From NCBI GenBank assembly GCA_037349315.1, contig JBAIAC010000033.1, positions 13,286,001 through 13,350,000 on the forward strand: a stretch of DNA of 64,000 nucleotides, in the 5' to 3' direction. This DNA comes from Chelydra serpentina (lineage: Eukaryota > Chordata > Testudines > Chelydridae). This document shows positions 12,642-26,691 of the stretch, one piece after another (position 1 is the first letter of the stretch; each line of letters begins with the position of its first letter). A model generated the notes under the pieces. The model was not told the DNA's origin. It saw only the letters and a list, made by a program, of their open reading frames with translations, and made no database searches. A program made the position numbers and the translations under genes.

Positions 12642-15539
12642 CATTTCATCTTTTTTCCCCCCCTTTAAATTTTTTTTAATTAAACTGTTTTTTGCAATTA
12701 AAAAAACCTTCTATGTAAAACTCTCCAGCATATCTGAAAATAATCAATAAAAAAAGTCTCAGAGAAAGAGGAAAATAAATTTGAAAAATTCAATTTAAAT
12801 ATTAAATACAATGGCCATCACTTTCGCAAAATATCCATTGCAAACCAATATAAAAAATTAACGAGTGCAAAAAAGCCCAAAACAGTTCTAAAGAGAAAGA
12901 CCTGCCAATTCAGTTATTATTGAAAAAAGGGCAAGAGTAAACTCCATACTGTAAATTTTTCAACTAAATTATAATGATAAAATATACAGCAGTGAAGAAA
13001 TGGTATGATCAACTCATTCATTTCTTTGCAAATAAGGGGTTTATTTTCAGTTCAAGCTGGTGCTCCTTCATCTGTCTTTCACTTTAAATAGCAGATTCTT
13101 CTCTGGCTAAAATATAGTTCTATTAGCATTGTCTTTTAAAACTAGATTTTAAGTGATCTTTTCAGCTTTCATATCTTCATAGAAAAGTAATGTTTATCGC
13201 ACCTGCAGACACTTGACAGCTATTGATCCTGGTCTTTAATTATTGTTGTGTCTAATACTATCATTATAATTATAGTTCAGCCAGCATTTTTATTATAAGT
13301 GGGTTTAGTCTTTCCACAGTTTTGAAAGTGGAATATACTGACCGTATAAACTGTTCTCTCATGGTGGTATTTGGCATTAATATTCTGTTCCCCTGCCATG
13401 CACAGAAGGAAATCATTTTGGTATGAGAGATCTGTATGTGTAGTGAGAGCAGAAGTACAGCTTGAAACCAAGTACAGCTGTGTAATCAGAGGACAATTTT
13501 GCCCTTACTGAGGCAGATCCTGTTACTGGAGATAATATACAGTAGTTGGTGCCAATTCTGATTTTTAAATTAATTTGGAAAACAAATGTTTTTATTTAGA
13601 GTAGTAATCTAATTAGACACCAATAAACATTTTTGAAAGCCAACTAGGGCCTTACACCTCTACCTTTTCATAACAGCTTATTTTACTGGTTTACATAGAG
13701 TGAGTATGATTCAAAGCCTTTATACCATGGAAGTTAAAATTGAGCAAAGAAGCTGGTTCAGTATCACACGGTCAGGTACGAGTAGATGTAGTCTGATTAA
13801 AATTGAATCAACGTATATATTCACATATACTCCACATCTACTCAGTTAACATTGTATATACAGATCTGAATGATCTGAAAATGGTCTAGGGAGATTATAC
13901 TTAGAACAACAATGAAAATACTAGAATTAAAAGCACCATATTGAAATCCTGAACAGAACACCAAAATGGAAAGCTTGATGGATTCTTCCATCTCTCCCCA
14001 ACATGATATTCTATGGTTTGGCATCAGATTTACTGCATTTGTGTTCCACAGCAGGAGTCACTAACGGCTCTGGAGGCTGAACCATACACACCAGCAGCAA
14101 CATTTCTTGGCTCATTTTAACATGGCTTTATGGCTACAGTTCAATTCTATTCATCCTTTTCTTCAGTTCCTTTGGAGGACTGTGCTAAAATTGTAGACTA
14201 ATAAGTATACAAGTGTGTAAGAAAAGCAAAGATTCCTATGGCCTAAAAGCGTATTTCTTTATATAAGTAAAAACAATATGGGGTAAGATCAATATAGGAT
14301 CTGATTGGACCATGTGGATTACACTTGCAGTGAGTTGTTACACAAAATACCTACCTCCTCAAATCCTATAACACTGATATTTTATATATTAAATATAAGT
14401 GACACCATTCAATCCAAGATCTTAGCTATGTTGACTAAAATTATCCTAAATCCATTAGGAGTGAAACACCCAACAGTGGACAAGCGACAGACGTCTCTCC
14501 GCTGTGCAGGGAGGACAGAGGTGCAGAGAGACTTTGCACCCCTGAATGTGGCAGAGCTATTCTCTGTGCCAAATGCACATAGGCCAGCCTGGAGGATGAG
14601 CAGGGATGTAGCCAGTGAGCTTGCAGTTATTCTGACCCTTTGAAGGGGACAGTCAGGTTCTTGGCAACTGCTGCACTCTAGGACGTGGAGGAGCCACCAC
14701 AAAGAGGCAATAGAGCTGCTGAAGCCTTGTCCATGAGCTGACAGTGGATTTAGACCTCCACATCCCCTGGGTAGAATTCTCCACTAAGACGCCATTCATT
14801 GCATCTTTGGATAAAAGGTGTTGAATTCCCACCCTATGGCCTTTCATGTTGGGAAAAGCCATTAAGAAGCAATCAAACCTGATTGTATAAAAACGTTAGG
14901 GGACTATGATACCCCTGATGAGGAGATGCTACATTTAAAGGAAACATGGAAAAGAAAGCAACAACTTTGGAGGAGTATAAAAGATATATTAAATCGAGCA
15001 TTAAATTAAACACAATACGTAGGTACAGTACATTGACATAAGTAACATTGCATAAAGTGAAAGTGTGATCTTCACTATGTGAGGAATGTAACAAGGGTAT
15101 TGGCTCAAATACGCATTCTTTCGGGTAGAATGTTTTTAAAATAACAGCAGTAATACTTCAATCTTCCATAGTGCTTTACATTTTGCAAAGAGCTAGACAA
15201 ATATTAACTCATGGAAACTAATCTAAAACACACAACATCCCAACACACAGAAAGAGGTCTCTGCCATGAGCACTGGCAATGTAAAGCAGACACACAGTAT
15301 GTGGGGCAAAAGACCAAAAAGACATGAAGTCAGAGTCTCCATGTAGGGATACCTTGCAGAAAGAAGTGGGTTTTAAGCAGCCTGTTCAAGGCATAAGTGC
15401 ATATGTATGGGGAGAGAAGGATCATGACAAGTTAAAGATGATAATCAGGCTGAGAACCTGACAGGAAGGATGGCAGAATTATCCACAATGAAAGATGTGG
15501 GTGAGAAGTGGAGCAGTTTGGGACAAAAATAATCCTCAA

Positions 15540-17000
15540 ACTCTTCTCAGACTCGCTTCTGGATCCACTGCAGTCTGGCTTCTACCCTCTGCACTCCACT
15601 GAAAGTGTTATCACCAAGGTCTAAAAGGACACCTTTCTGGCTAAGACTTGAAGCCTCTAATCCATTCTTATCCTTGATCTTTAATTAGCCTTCAGTACTG
15701 TTGGTCACTCCCTACTCGACATCCTGTCCACACAGGTGGCTTTCATGGCACTGTCCTCTCACCATTCTCCTCCTCCTTCTCTGACTGCTATTTTGGTATA
15801 TCCCATATCCACCTCTGGGGGAGCCCCACAGGGCTCTAACCTAGCACTTGACACTACTCCCTTTACACCTTATCTCAGCTGTTCTTATCTTTTCTCACAG
15901 GTTCCACCAACATCTCTACACAGAGTCACAATTGTTCCTCTCTTCAGACCCATACTAGCTCATCAAACATATCTGACTATTCTCCAACACTGTTATTTGT
16001 ATTACAGTAGAGCCCAGAGATGCTAATCAGAACTGAAAGCCTCATTGATGTGCATCCCCTAAAATATTCTGGATGGCTAGTTTTCAGCTCAACTTTAATA
16101 TGGCCACTCTAAAGCCCTTTATTTTTCTTCTCAATGCTCGCCACTTTACATTTTCTGTTGTAATTGACAACACCCCCATCCTCCCTGTCTTCCTGTCTGG
16201 CAACATCAAGGTCATCTTTAATTCTCAATCTCTCACCATACATCCAGATCATCATCAAATCTTGTACTGTCTCTCTCTCCACAACACTTAGAAAACCCAA
16301 CCCTTCCATTTCATCCCATCATTTAAGATGCTTGACCATGCTCTTCTCTCTCACCTTGGATACAATGACCTCCTCAAATTCCCTTCCTTACAGACTGTCA
16401 ATCCTCTCTTTTATCAGAGGGGTAGCCGTGTTGCTTCTGCAGATCCAGACTGTCAAAGGGTCCTGTGGCACCTTATAGACTAACAGAGGTATTGAAGCAT
16501 AAGCTTTCGTGGGTCAATACCCACTTCTTCGGATGCAATACCCACTTCTTCGGACATTTCCACTGCTTGCATCCGAAGAAGTGGGTATTGACCCACGAAA
16601 GCTTATGCTTCAATACCTCTGTTAGTCTATAAGGTGCCACAGGACCCTTTGACACTTCTGCAAATCCTCTCTTTGAAAATTTGTTCCCCTGACTTCTCCT
16701 GGCCTAAGCACCCAAGTTTAAACCTTTCACTTTTTGCATCAAGGCCCTACCAAACTTCACCCTGGCTGGACTACATCTTGGAACTCTACTTTGCTCTCTT
16801 TCATGTCAGCAAAGATGCTGGTTTTGACACCTACTTAATTTCTTTTGCCCTCTCCTGTCCTCATCTATACTGCCCTCTGTGCATGGAACAAACTCTCAAA
16901 TTCAGTGCATCAGGCTTTCACCCTCTCCTCTTCCCAATCTCCTTCACAGACCCACTCTATCTGAAGCTCCAAACAAGATTGAGAATATTTTAAAAGAAAC
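15540..17000 (+). mobile_element. L2/CR1-group LINE remnant
   Basis: The conceptual translation contains decayed reverse transcriptase landmarks in order: DPLQSGFYPLHSTES near 15558-15605, a LILDL..AFSTVGHSLL-like segment near 15668-15718, and a GGAPQGS block near 15814-15834. These resemble the L2-type motifs QSGFR..HST, LLDLSAAFDTVDH and GVPQGSVLGP. Stops and frameshifts are frequent. The inverted repeat at 16451-16654 is inserted in it. The 3' limit is uncertain. Confidence 0.55.
16451..16654. repeat. 87-bp perfect inverted repeat with 30-bp spacer
   Basis: Left arm 16451-16537 and right arm 16568-16654 are exact reverse complements over all 87 positions, with a spacer at 16538-16567. Each arm carries CACGAAAGCTTATGC and TGTTAGTCTATAAGGTGCCAC (split here by orientation), matching the family at 31762-31825 and 32620-32872. 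So this is two head-to-head copies of one repeat end. It could extrude as a long hairpin. It sits in the L2 remnant. Confidence 0.95.
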
Positions 17001-17911
17001 AATCGAATACAACTCCTTCCCCTGGGTCTCCCAGAGTGCCCTGTCTGTACTGAAAAGTTCATATTAGTTTTATACAATTCGATCTTGAGATGGTGAGAGA
17101 CATCTGAGAGGAAATAGCCAGAAATGTAAGGTTAATGGTGGAAAATTTGATTTAGGAGTCATCAGCATAAAGCTAGGTATCTGAACCCATGAGAGTGAAT
17201 AAGATCATTAAAAGAAGAGGAGAGAGCAAAGAACATTACCCTGGGACAAAGATGTGGGGAAGGAGCAGAGGAAGATCTGCAAAAAGAAATGCTGAAGGAG
17301 TGAACAGTGAGGGAGCTGGAGGCCTGAAAATGTGTATTGATTTATCAGGTTGGAGTAGATCCAGCAGTTATTTAAATTCACCCAAGATTTACCACACGAT
17401 GATATCATCCAGTTGAAGTTATTTCTCAGTACATCACATTGTACATTTACATGAGTATTGTATATTATAAAAACCATTTATATTTTACTGTTCATCTGCC
17501 ATTAGTGAATTTGACATCTGTAACATGGTGATACATGACAAACAAAAATGGACAAACCAGTTATAAACATGACTAAACGTATTACATTACAAACACACAA
17601 TGGACTAAACAATACAGGACAGACAAGACATTACAACATTGATTAGAATGTTCAGCCTTTGTCATCTTTTTAGGGAGACAGTTGCTGTACAGGAAAGGCC
17701 AGATTTCATTCTAAGATTCTGATGTTCCATTCCCCTTTAATTTTTAAATAAACCATATTTATTGTATTCTAGGCATTAGAGCTGAGATTTTCCAAGGCGT
17801 TCTATCAAAAATCAATAAGAATCAGCATCTTATTCCCTTAGTCCCCATTAAAAACCTCTAGACTCAGATAATATCTTATACTTTTTTTAACGTCACAGTT
17901 TTAATTCTCAT

Positions 17912-17933
17912 TCTCTCTCTCTCTCTCTCTCTC
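17912..17933. repeat. (TC)n microsatellite
   Basis: About eleven TC units in the large intron. Confidence 0.95.
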
Positions 17934-20058
17934 AAAACAGATTTAACATAGTAGTAACAGATATTACTCAAACTAGGTTTAGCGTAAATTATTGCACTAA
18001 TTTAAGGGACTTTCTAATCTGTCTAGTTCTAGTAATATTACACCAATCTACAGCTACAGTAGCTCTGAGGAAACACTAGTGTGTGAGAAGTGTTTGTACA
18101 GTGTCTAGCATAACTGGGTACTGACCCACCTCATTAGGAACTACCATAATACAATAATAACGTGGGTTTAAGTATGCTAGTTGGTTTGCTGCTTCAAGAA
18201 CAGATCATTCAAATCCAAGCTGCAGAAGTCAATGCTTTGCAAAGTGGACTCTATAAATGAAGCTTGACCAGAAATGACAGATTGACTCTGCCACAAATAC
18301 ATGAATGAACATTCCCACCAAAGATCTCTGGTGGTTCTATTTTTGTTGTCTGTAGAGGTCCAATACATTCCATGTAGGCTGTTGGACTGTATAGACTCAT
18401 TTCTTAGATTCACTGAGGCATTCCAAATGTTTATGATTCTTTGCCATTTCTGCTTTGCAGTTGCTCTTCTTAAGCCATGTTCCCATATGGCTTTTCTTTC
18501 TATGTGTGGGCTCCTTTGTGGAAAAATATATAGATGTTGTATCCCGCACAAGTATAGAGTTTTGTTAATAAAAATACAGCATCCCAGTTTGGATGGGGAC
18601 TCCACCCTCCATGTTTCAGTGTTGCTTCTTTTACAGATGTAAAAGTATTTCCATATTAAAACTGGCGATACCATGCAATATGCCTGGAGTTTCTGAAATG
18701 TCTTGATTAAGCAGTTTTCAGCTGGTTACATAGCCTTTTTTGTCAAGATTCCTTCTCTTTTCCATTTGTTCAATATAATGTGCATCTTCATTATTTGGGT
18801 TAGGATTCACTCGTTAGCAGATGGTATACAAATATTCTCCCTTTCATGCCAGTATCTGCTACAATAAAAAAAGGATATAGCTTCTTTTTCTTATGCCTGG
18901 CCGTCACTTATCTTCCAATGAATCTGAGACTAAATGTGGAGAACAGCTCGTGTGCCATGACCTGGAGACAGTTCAATTCAGTAGGTTAGGGGAATGTCAT
19001 TCTAAATTTCTATTCTGTAGATAATTTCTTGCCAAGGAAAAAACCAACTTCTTTCCCCTTTAAATCTCTCTCTTTCCCAAAATGCTCAGTTTCAAATTCA
19101 TTCCTCTCTCAGTGATGAAATGCTTTATTATGTGTAATAAAGTCCCTTGTGAAATGAAAATGTGAGCTTGTTTTTACAGCATAATACTCAAAAGCAGAGG
19201 AAAGAAACTTCAAATCTTTTAAATTTCACCAGGTTGAAATTTAGCACAGTCACTCAGCCTAGATGAATACTTTTGTTTGTTTTAAAAAACTAAAAATAAT
19301 TTTATTTAAATTTTTGTTTCATTTTAAGTTGTTGTTTTTCTTAACTTTAAGTCCCTGCATGAGGTTTCTGGGGGATGGAGGCAATTACAGCTATCCTCCA
19401 CCATGGCAAGAGAAGGAAAAGATCACTTTAAAGAGCAAGATTTTACCCATGTCCCTTAGACACCTGTTTCAGTATTTAAGTAGACAAAAAAAAGGTGAGG
19501 CAAAGGTTTGGCAGCAACACTATTACCAGGTCAGAGGCACTGCTATCATCTTGACTCTGGTCTCATAACTCTGCATCTGCCTGCCCAGTTCTGTGTCATC
19601 TTATTGGTGGCTGATCTCTCCAGTGAAAGTGTTTTGAAGAAAACATTTCTGCCCACTTCAATGTGACAGTTCTGCCTAAAAGCTTCATGACCTTTGACCC
19701 TTCTTTCACTGCATTAGGGAGCCCTGTCTGGCTAATAACCAGGTGGTTACTTTAAGATGTATACACAGGAGAGCAAGAAGCAGACTATTCAGAGAGTTTC
19801 TCAATTTCTCCCATATTAATGCTCACTTCGATTTATTCACTGAGATCCAGATGATCCACTTTCTCTGACAGTCTGTCTCCTTTTACTTCCTTTCCTAAAA
19901 GCACCTGCACAGTAAACTTCCTAAAGTTGGTACAATTTCTTTTTTGAAATACAAATATGCCACGCCACCAAACATTAAGATTCTCCACCTGCCATGGTGG
20001 TGGGGTATTTCACATGCAGCCATTGGCATGGTAAGTAAAAAGGAAGTACAGTGTATTG

Positions 20059-20678
20059 TGTGACGGGGCAGGGTCAGATGATTATAGGAAAGTAGTGAGA
20101 AACAGGTTTGTTAGCCCCAGGCTAAACAAATCCCTGCTACCATGGTAACCAAATGGCAGTTGTACCAGGTTAATCAAGACACCTGAGGCCAATTAAGATC
20201 CTTCTAGAAAGCAGTGGAGACAGCTAGGTTGATTGGGACACCTGAAGCCAATCAGGAGTTTGCTGGAACTAGTTAAAAGCCTCAGTTAAAAGTGTGTCAG
20301 GAGATGTAGAAGGAAGCTGTACTGCTGGAGAAACTGGGCAGGACAAACCCAATCAGGCACAAGGAAGGAGGTGTTGAGGAAGTGGGGGCTTCTGTGGTGA
20401 AGTGGCCCAGGGAACTGTACTTGTCCTGTTTCAAAACGTCAGCTACAAATAGCTGCTACTATTAGGATCCCTGGGCTGTAGCCTGGAGTAGAGGGTTGGG
20501 CTGGGCTCCCCCCGACTTTACCCCCACTCTCCCTAATTAATCAGAGAGACTATGAGACAACAGCGATTGTGGAAGGGAGGGTAGCTTCTTTCCACCTCCC
20601 TTGCTGGCTTATGATGAAAATGGCTCAGTAGGCTGTGACCCTGCCTCTAGAGAGAGATGGGCTACGTGGAGGGTCACA
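20059..20678. mobile_element. LTR-like repeat unit
   Basis: The unit starts TGTGACGGGGCAGGG and ends GGAGGGTCACA, so it has the TG...CA layout with a TGTGAC/GTCACA inverted end. This is like the solo LTR at 46044-47191. No matching target duplication was found beside these ends. I therefore rate it as a probable old LTR or another unclassified repeat. No retroviral coding sequence is present. Confidence 0.4.
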
Positions 20679-21360
20679 GTGAGCCTCTGAGACTAGTGTA
20701 ACTTGCCTGGAAGCAGGGGACCCATTGAGACAAGGTTGGAGCTTTGTCATGATTGGGAACACATTTATTTCACAAGTAAGTTCTGATTTGACAAAATCTG
20801 TCAGTGTTAAATCATCTGCAATTCTTCCCTACTTAGAACACCAGACTTTATTAATATGCAACAACAGCAGCTGGCAAGAAAGTTCTCTAACCAATGATTA
20901 TCTTTGTATGGGATCTAATGCAAAGAGATGTTGAAGGTCACAGACTCCAGTGAACTTCCATTTCGTCTCTAATTTAAACATTTATTTTCCTCTGGCAGCT
21001 AGTTTCTGTGCTTCTGTTTAATTTATGTCTTGAAACTACAATTAGTTTGCCTAGCTCAAGCTGACCAAGCTATTACTAAAGAATGTAAGATGAGGGTTTA
21101 TTTTAAGATAGGGAGAACTTTGGAGAAAACACTCCTGGCATGTTGAACACAGAAGCTTGATCTCATGCTTGATTTTTGGTCCCATTGACGGCAATGGCAA
21201 AACTACCATTGAATTCAATGCCAGCAAGATTGGGGCTTCTGTGAAGAGCAGGGTTTAATAGCATTATTTTATGCAACTCCTTCTGCATCAACTCTTAGTC
21301 ACTCTGTTCATCTGTCCTCACTGCTTCCTACATCCATGCTTCACTTCTGACTGCTCCTTG

Positions 21361-21500
21361 TGGACATGTCTAGACTAGTGTTGACCACAACCTGCTAACA
21401 CTTTTTTTTTTTAAATGTTGGACACTGTCTACACCCGTGTTTAAAAACATATTAGTGAAAGTGTACTAACTAGCATATTTCCTAATCTAGACAGTGTCTC
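21361..21500. mobile_element. Possible small MITE
   Basis: GGACATGTCTAGACTAG near 21362 and CTAATCTAGACAGTGTC near 21482 are roughly inverted, framing about 140 bp. The match is weak and no TSD was resolved. Confidence 0.3.
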
Positions 21501-24500
21501 CGTCAGCCCCTTCTAGTTTCATGCAACCCTTCATGCTTGTAGCATCTCCTTAATTATTGTTTGCCAGGTGCCCTCAGTCTCCTCCTACAATAGAACTGAA
21601 GATCCACCTATTCTGTGGAGCACTCTAGCCATAAAAACTCCTTTCCAGTCTGTGCTTGCTCAGTTTTGGATGCTTCTGTACAGAACCTGTATTTGCTTTT
21701 AAAATTAAAGACTCTCTGGGGCAGGGTCTCTTATTTATTTGGCACCTTCTGCACACTGAATACATAGAATATATGGGATTTCACACAAACTCGTGGCACA
21801 AAGGTAAGAGCTACTACAAAGCTGCCTCAATATAGAAATAAGTATTGCACTACAATGGAGCTAGGCTGAAAAATTGTTAAAAGGAAATGTGTTAACTTTT
21901 TCATACAGGAAACTCTTATGGAAGAGGGAACAGGAATTGGGGAAAATAAGAAAATAATCTGGGTAGAGGGGTCTAAGTTTTGATATTTGCTTCTAAAGGT
22001 CCCTCAAACCCTGGTGTGCACAGTACAAATAGATTCCTCTTAGGGTTGACAGCTCTGGTGGCAAGACTGCACTCTGTCTTTGGGGCACCTGGTACCAAAT
22101 CTATTTCCTATTAGAACCTATAGGAATTGGATCAGGCAGAGATGAGGCGCTGACTAAGCAGTACAGTCTCCTGGGATCTAACAACCATCCAGCTGGGGTG
22201 GTACCATATTAAGATACTTATATGGCGCCCATTACCATGGTGTCTGAGCGCCTGACAAACTTTAATGTATTCAGCCTCACAGCACCCCAGTGATGCTGTC
22301 ATAATAAAGATGTTCAATTCAGACCTCAACTATCCCTCATTTTAAAGGACACCATTCATCTTAGCCTCTCGCCCCTTATATTCCACACAGATTTGTTGCT
22401 CCTTCACTTTTATTGCTGAAAATAATTTATATCAGAATAAATAATAAAAACTGAGTTTACAGTGTTATTTACACTGAAAGAATGAATCTCATAGAATTTA
22501 AGTCTACATTTGGGTGTTGACAAGTTGAGAGGTAACTAATAAAAGCGTATTCTGTAGTAAAGCAAGCAGATGCTTACCTGAGCTTCTCACTTAGCTCTGT
22601 AGATTAAAGCTTCTTGTTAAAAAAAATAATATTTTGCTTCACCTGATACAAGCATTGTTGATATTTCAAGAATCCATCTAATTTAGCTACCACATATTTC
22701 TGTTCTGGGTTTCCTAAAGTAACCTGTTTTCTCAGTCATGCCACAGTGATGCAAAACTGCATTATAAAATAATTTCCTAATTGTAAAATACTTTGTCACT
22801 CTTTTTCAATGATACTATTTAAATAGATGTTGTCATTCTTCATAAGATGAACACATGCCTATGAACAGTAGGATGGGTTTTTGTTTTTGAATAGAGACGA
22901 GCCATGAATATACTGCAATGATGACTAATAAGGTACCTTAACAAATTCTACCTCCCCAAATTGCTAGCTATTTCCTTTTGCATTATCTAAATATTTCAAA
23001 AGACTAACAGAAGAGGCAATTCTAGGTATACTCTGTTGAACACAACTTCTGAACCTTACCTAACTGTGGAGCTCTAAAATCTCCCATATTTAGGAGATGG
23101 ATGAAGTATGTTTGCCATCATTTAATTTACTTCCAAATCAGTGGTGCCACAGTCTTCTTAGACACCATTTCCAGGAGTACAGATTCCTTTAACACCCCAC
23201 CAAAAGCAGAAATTCTGTTGCTGACATCTCAGGTGTCTGTCAGCAGCACTGATTCGCCTACGCAATGAAACTACTCCAAGAAATACTGTTTGAAGCTTTG
23301 ATTTCAGAAGGGATATAAAAGCATGACATCTATTGTGCTTTATGCATAAGTAAATAAAGTATTTAAAGGGGGTGCACAAGCAACTGGGGCGGTGGGGAGA
23401 GAACATTAACACCCACCTCTTCCCCATTATGGACTGTTCCTTTCTTTCCAGCAGCTCTAGCTTCTATCATCTATAAGATTGTTTTTCTCTAGCCTTTTGA
23501 ATAAATACAACCATTTGAATACAGTAATAATAATACAAAAAAGAGGATGACATCAATTTAGATGTAGCCTGAAACATAGTACTTCAGAATCCCTGGGAAA
23601 GCATAAATTAACCCATATCATCATGCAGTTAAGGAAACAGGGCTCCCAAACCTATTGCAGTATGGTCATCAATCTGCTGCAGAATCCATTATGAACTGCA
23701 GAAAGTGGAGAATACAGCTCTAATTGTGCTCTGGGATGTGCACAGAACCCTGACTGTAATGGAACTCTATGTGGGCACAGCAATCCGCACACACAGAGCT
23801 CATTGTGAGTTCAGGGCCCAACCTTGTATCTGGCATTATCTGATCTGATGAGGGATGACCAATCACAAACCCCTGCCTTGGGGATGCCAAAAACTGTTAG
23901 TGGTGAAAACGGAGAAAGAAGAAAGGGAAGTTAGTTCACCTTAAAAGAAAGTGAAAAAGAAGAAGGTGCCACTCATGATGAAATGTGACGCTCATGATGA
24001 AACTAATTAACAAAGATGCCAATAGTTTCTTGTAGTTTTACATTCCTTATGGCTGTGTGACAATATGAATTTTCCCAATTGCCATAATTTTAAAAAACAA
24101 TTCAAAGCATCAGCCTTTTATCTTAACTAAGTGGAGACTTGTACATGGGCCAAGAAATGACTTGGTAGGTGTCACATGACTTTTTATTCTCCAGGATTAT
24201 GAGAGTGATTAAGTTATACATCTGAGTAGAAAGCTTGTTTAAAAGCTCTAGTAGTGATTCAAAAAATTATTCCAAGATGAATATACTCTTCTATATTATA
24301 AGGATCCAACCAGACAAACTGACCCTTCAGTTATTTTGCTGAAGTTTATGAAGTTACACTAGGAATGAATTTGGTCCAATATTTTTGTATGCTTTTGCCA
24401 AAACACTCAATATGGAAAGAATGTAGTTGTAGAACCTCTAGTGAGCCAAGCAGGTACAACTGTGTTGAAGCAAATTACTAACAAGTTGCACCCATGCAAT

Positions 24501-26585
24501 TTAGTACATATTTCACATTAAAGAGCAAAAGTTAGCTTATCCTATTTAGCAAGCATTTCTTCACAAATATTCCTGGAATTACCTTGCCTGTCCTGCATGT
24601 CATGGCTGAAGAGAGAATTCTAGTAGTTTTGTGAAAGAAGAATCTGCAGGTGCTAGTTTGCTTATCTACACTGAAATGAAATTCTAGTAATAATTCTTAA
24701 TATGTTCTGCCAGAAATCAATTAAATAAATGAGCACTAAAGAGGGAGAAAATGCATCCTGTCTATGCTGTGGTATAAAGGTTTTAACAACAAGTTTGGAG
24801 TGATTGGTTGATGTGTAGGTGGTGAAGCCATGAGTTAGTCAGGTCATCCAAGCGAAAGTGCCAATAAAACCTTTATACCACGGTGTTATGTACTCAGTAT
24901 ATGCCACAAACTTTACACCCAGTAATAGATATTTTTGTATCCCTCTGCCTACTCATTTTCTTGCTACATATTTTTGTATCCCTCTGCCTGTAAAACTAGG
25001 CTCCCTTAATATTAAATGTACAATTATATGGGACTCTACAGGAGAGGAAAATTACAACTAATAATTAAAACACCTCTAAAAATGGCCTACAATATCTTTT
25101 TCACATTTAACACTACCACGATTTTAAAATCAAACATCTCAAGACTAGAGTGGGTTGAAAATTTTGCAATTTTGTCAAAACTTTTACTCTTCAAATACAT
25201 TTTTGTGAAAATTGCATAAGAACCAGCTTTAGTTAGGGGCATTCAAGATTAGAAGCAAGTGCTGTGGGGCAGACCCTCATCAGGTATAAATCATCAGAGG
25301 CCCATGGAAATCAACCAAGGATCATTCCACAGGGGATCATTTCCTCTTTCCAGTACCAAAAAATCTTCCATACCTAGTCCTGTGAAATATTGAACTTTAC
25401 ACTTGTCACTGCTCGAGGACTGAATACTGTCCACATTTCAGGGAAGGAGGGGACCCATTTATTTAGCAGCATGTTTTTTAAAATGACAGGTTTTTGAAAC
25501 TGCTCTGAGGTTTGGAACGTTAGAAGTAATCTGAGAAAAAGAGGAATCGGTAAGAAGAGCACATGTGAGGCAGAAAAAGGCACATGATAAATGCAAGTGA
25601 GCATATTGCTCTACAATTTAGCACACGAGTATCACCACACCACATGCAGTGTATACATACATATGCATGATGTATATGTATGTTGAATATTAATGCCTTT
25701 TATTTGAAGTTGTGAATGTAACATCAAAATATAAATATTAAATTATACGTTTGATGTGAGGAAATTTTCAGACATTTAAAATTATGACTTGACATCTGGC
25801 TAATGTTGCAAGAACATGGGCAAAACATCCCTATCCAGAAACCTATGTAATCATTGTGTGTCAACTCCTGATGAACAGCAGCACTAAGCACTGTTTTTAG
25901 CAGCAGTGTGTTTAAAAAAAAAAAAAGTTAAAATGAATGTTCTCATCTTTGGAACTAGGAAAACAAACCAGGATAGAGAAATTTTCATAGCAAAGTAGTA
26001 ATACCACAATACTGAATGAAGGGAGGATTAGAGAAGCATAAGGGTGGATTAAAGCCACCTCTTCTGCACAGCATCTTTCACACATATATTACTAAAAGCA
26101 AATAATCCTTCATCTTTTTCATTCCACAGACCGCTCGTTTAGAGAAGGAACCAACCTCCTCACCCCCACAATCCCCATCCCCACTCCCAACTATTTGTGT
26201 GCATCACTTCTCCATTACTCACTGCTTGATTCTGAAAGAGTTTCATTCCACGGAGCACCAGGAAGGGCTCCAGAACGGGATCCAGAACTACCACTGATAC
26301 ACAGACTATAGCCTGAGAACCACTGGTATAAACCGCTAACGTCCTCTTTCTGCTTTGCAATATACGAATGCATAGCTCATCCACTATTGATGCAGTAAGT
26401 ATCATGATGTAAGAAGGTAACATGCTAAATAAAGCAGCAAACAACATGCAGAGCTTTTGGTAGTGGAACAGGCAGAAGGACTTAGAAGAGAGCTCTCTCC
26501 TGGGCTATGTATTCAGCTTTATGGTGTACAGTGTTAAAACCTCCAAGCAGCTGTTTAAGGAATATATTGTTTTGCTAGAGCTCAC

Positions 26586-26691
26586 CTCTTCAACCATATG
26601 TTTGACTTTCTTCTGTTGGCAATGGACCATGTCATCTAGATGTTTGATTCGTTCTCTAAGACCAGCTGTAACCTCTTCCAGATGCTGTGAC
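26586..26691 (-). CDS. MYZAP coiled-coil exon (HLDDMVHCQQKK)
   Basis: 106 nt: one base completing an arginine codon, then 35 codons from SQHLEEVTAGLRERI to KHMVEE. HLDDMVHCQQKKVK is identical to the human segment as I recall it. The acceptor is TATATCAG and the donor GTGAGC. This is a very strong anchor for the gene assignment. Confidence 0.97.

Larger units (their letters stand above)
10603..26585 (-). other. MYZAP large intron (16 kb)
   Basis: The longest intron seen. It holds a short tandem duplication (10795-10874), CT microsatellites (12621-12641, 17912-17933), an L2-like LINE remnant (about 15540-17000) broken by an 87-bp inverted repeat (16451-16654), an LTR-like unit (20059-20678) and a possible MITE (21361-21500). 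Small repeated words occur at 23950-23995 and 24926-24987. Elsewhere, including 10875-12600, 12650-15200, 17950-20050 and 21500-26585, I see AT-rich intron sequence without recognisable genes. Confidence 0.8.

Noticed and set aside
18177..18674. 165-codon minus-strand frame, with an overlapping 113-codon plus-strand frame
   Set aside because: No recognised domain, no splice or conservation evidence and AT-rich intronic codon use. It could be chance or an old LINE fragment.
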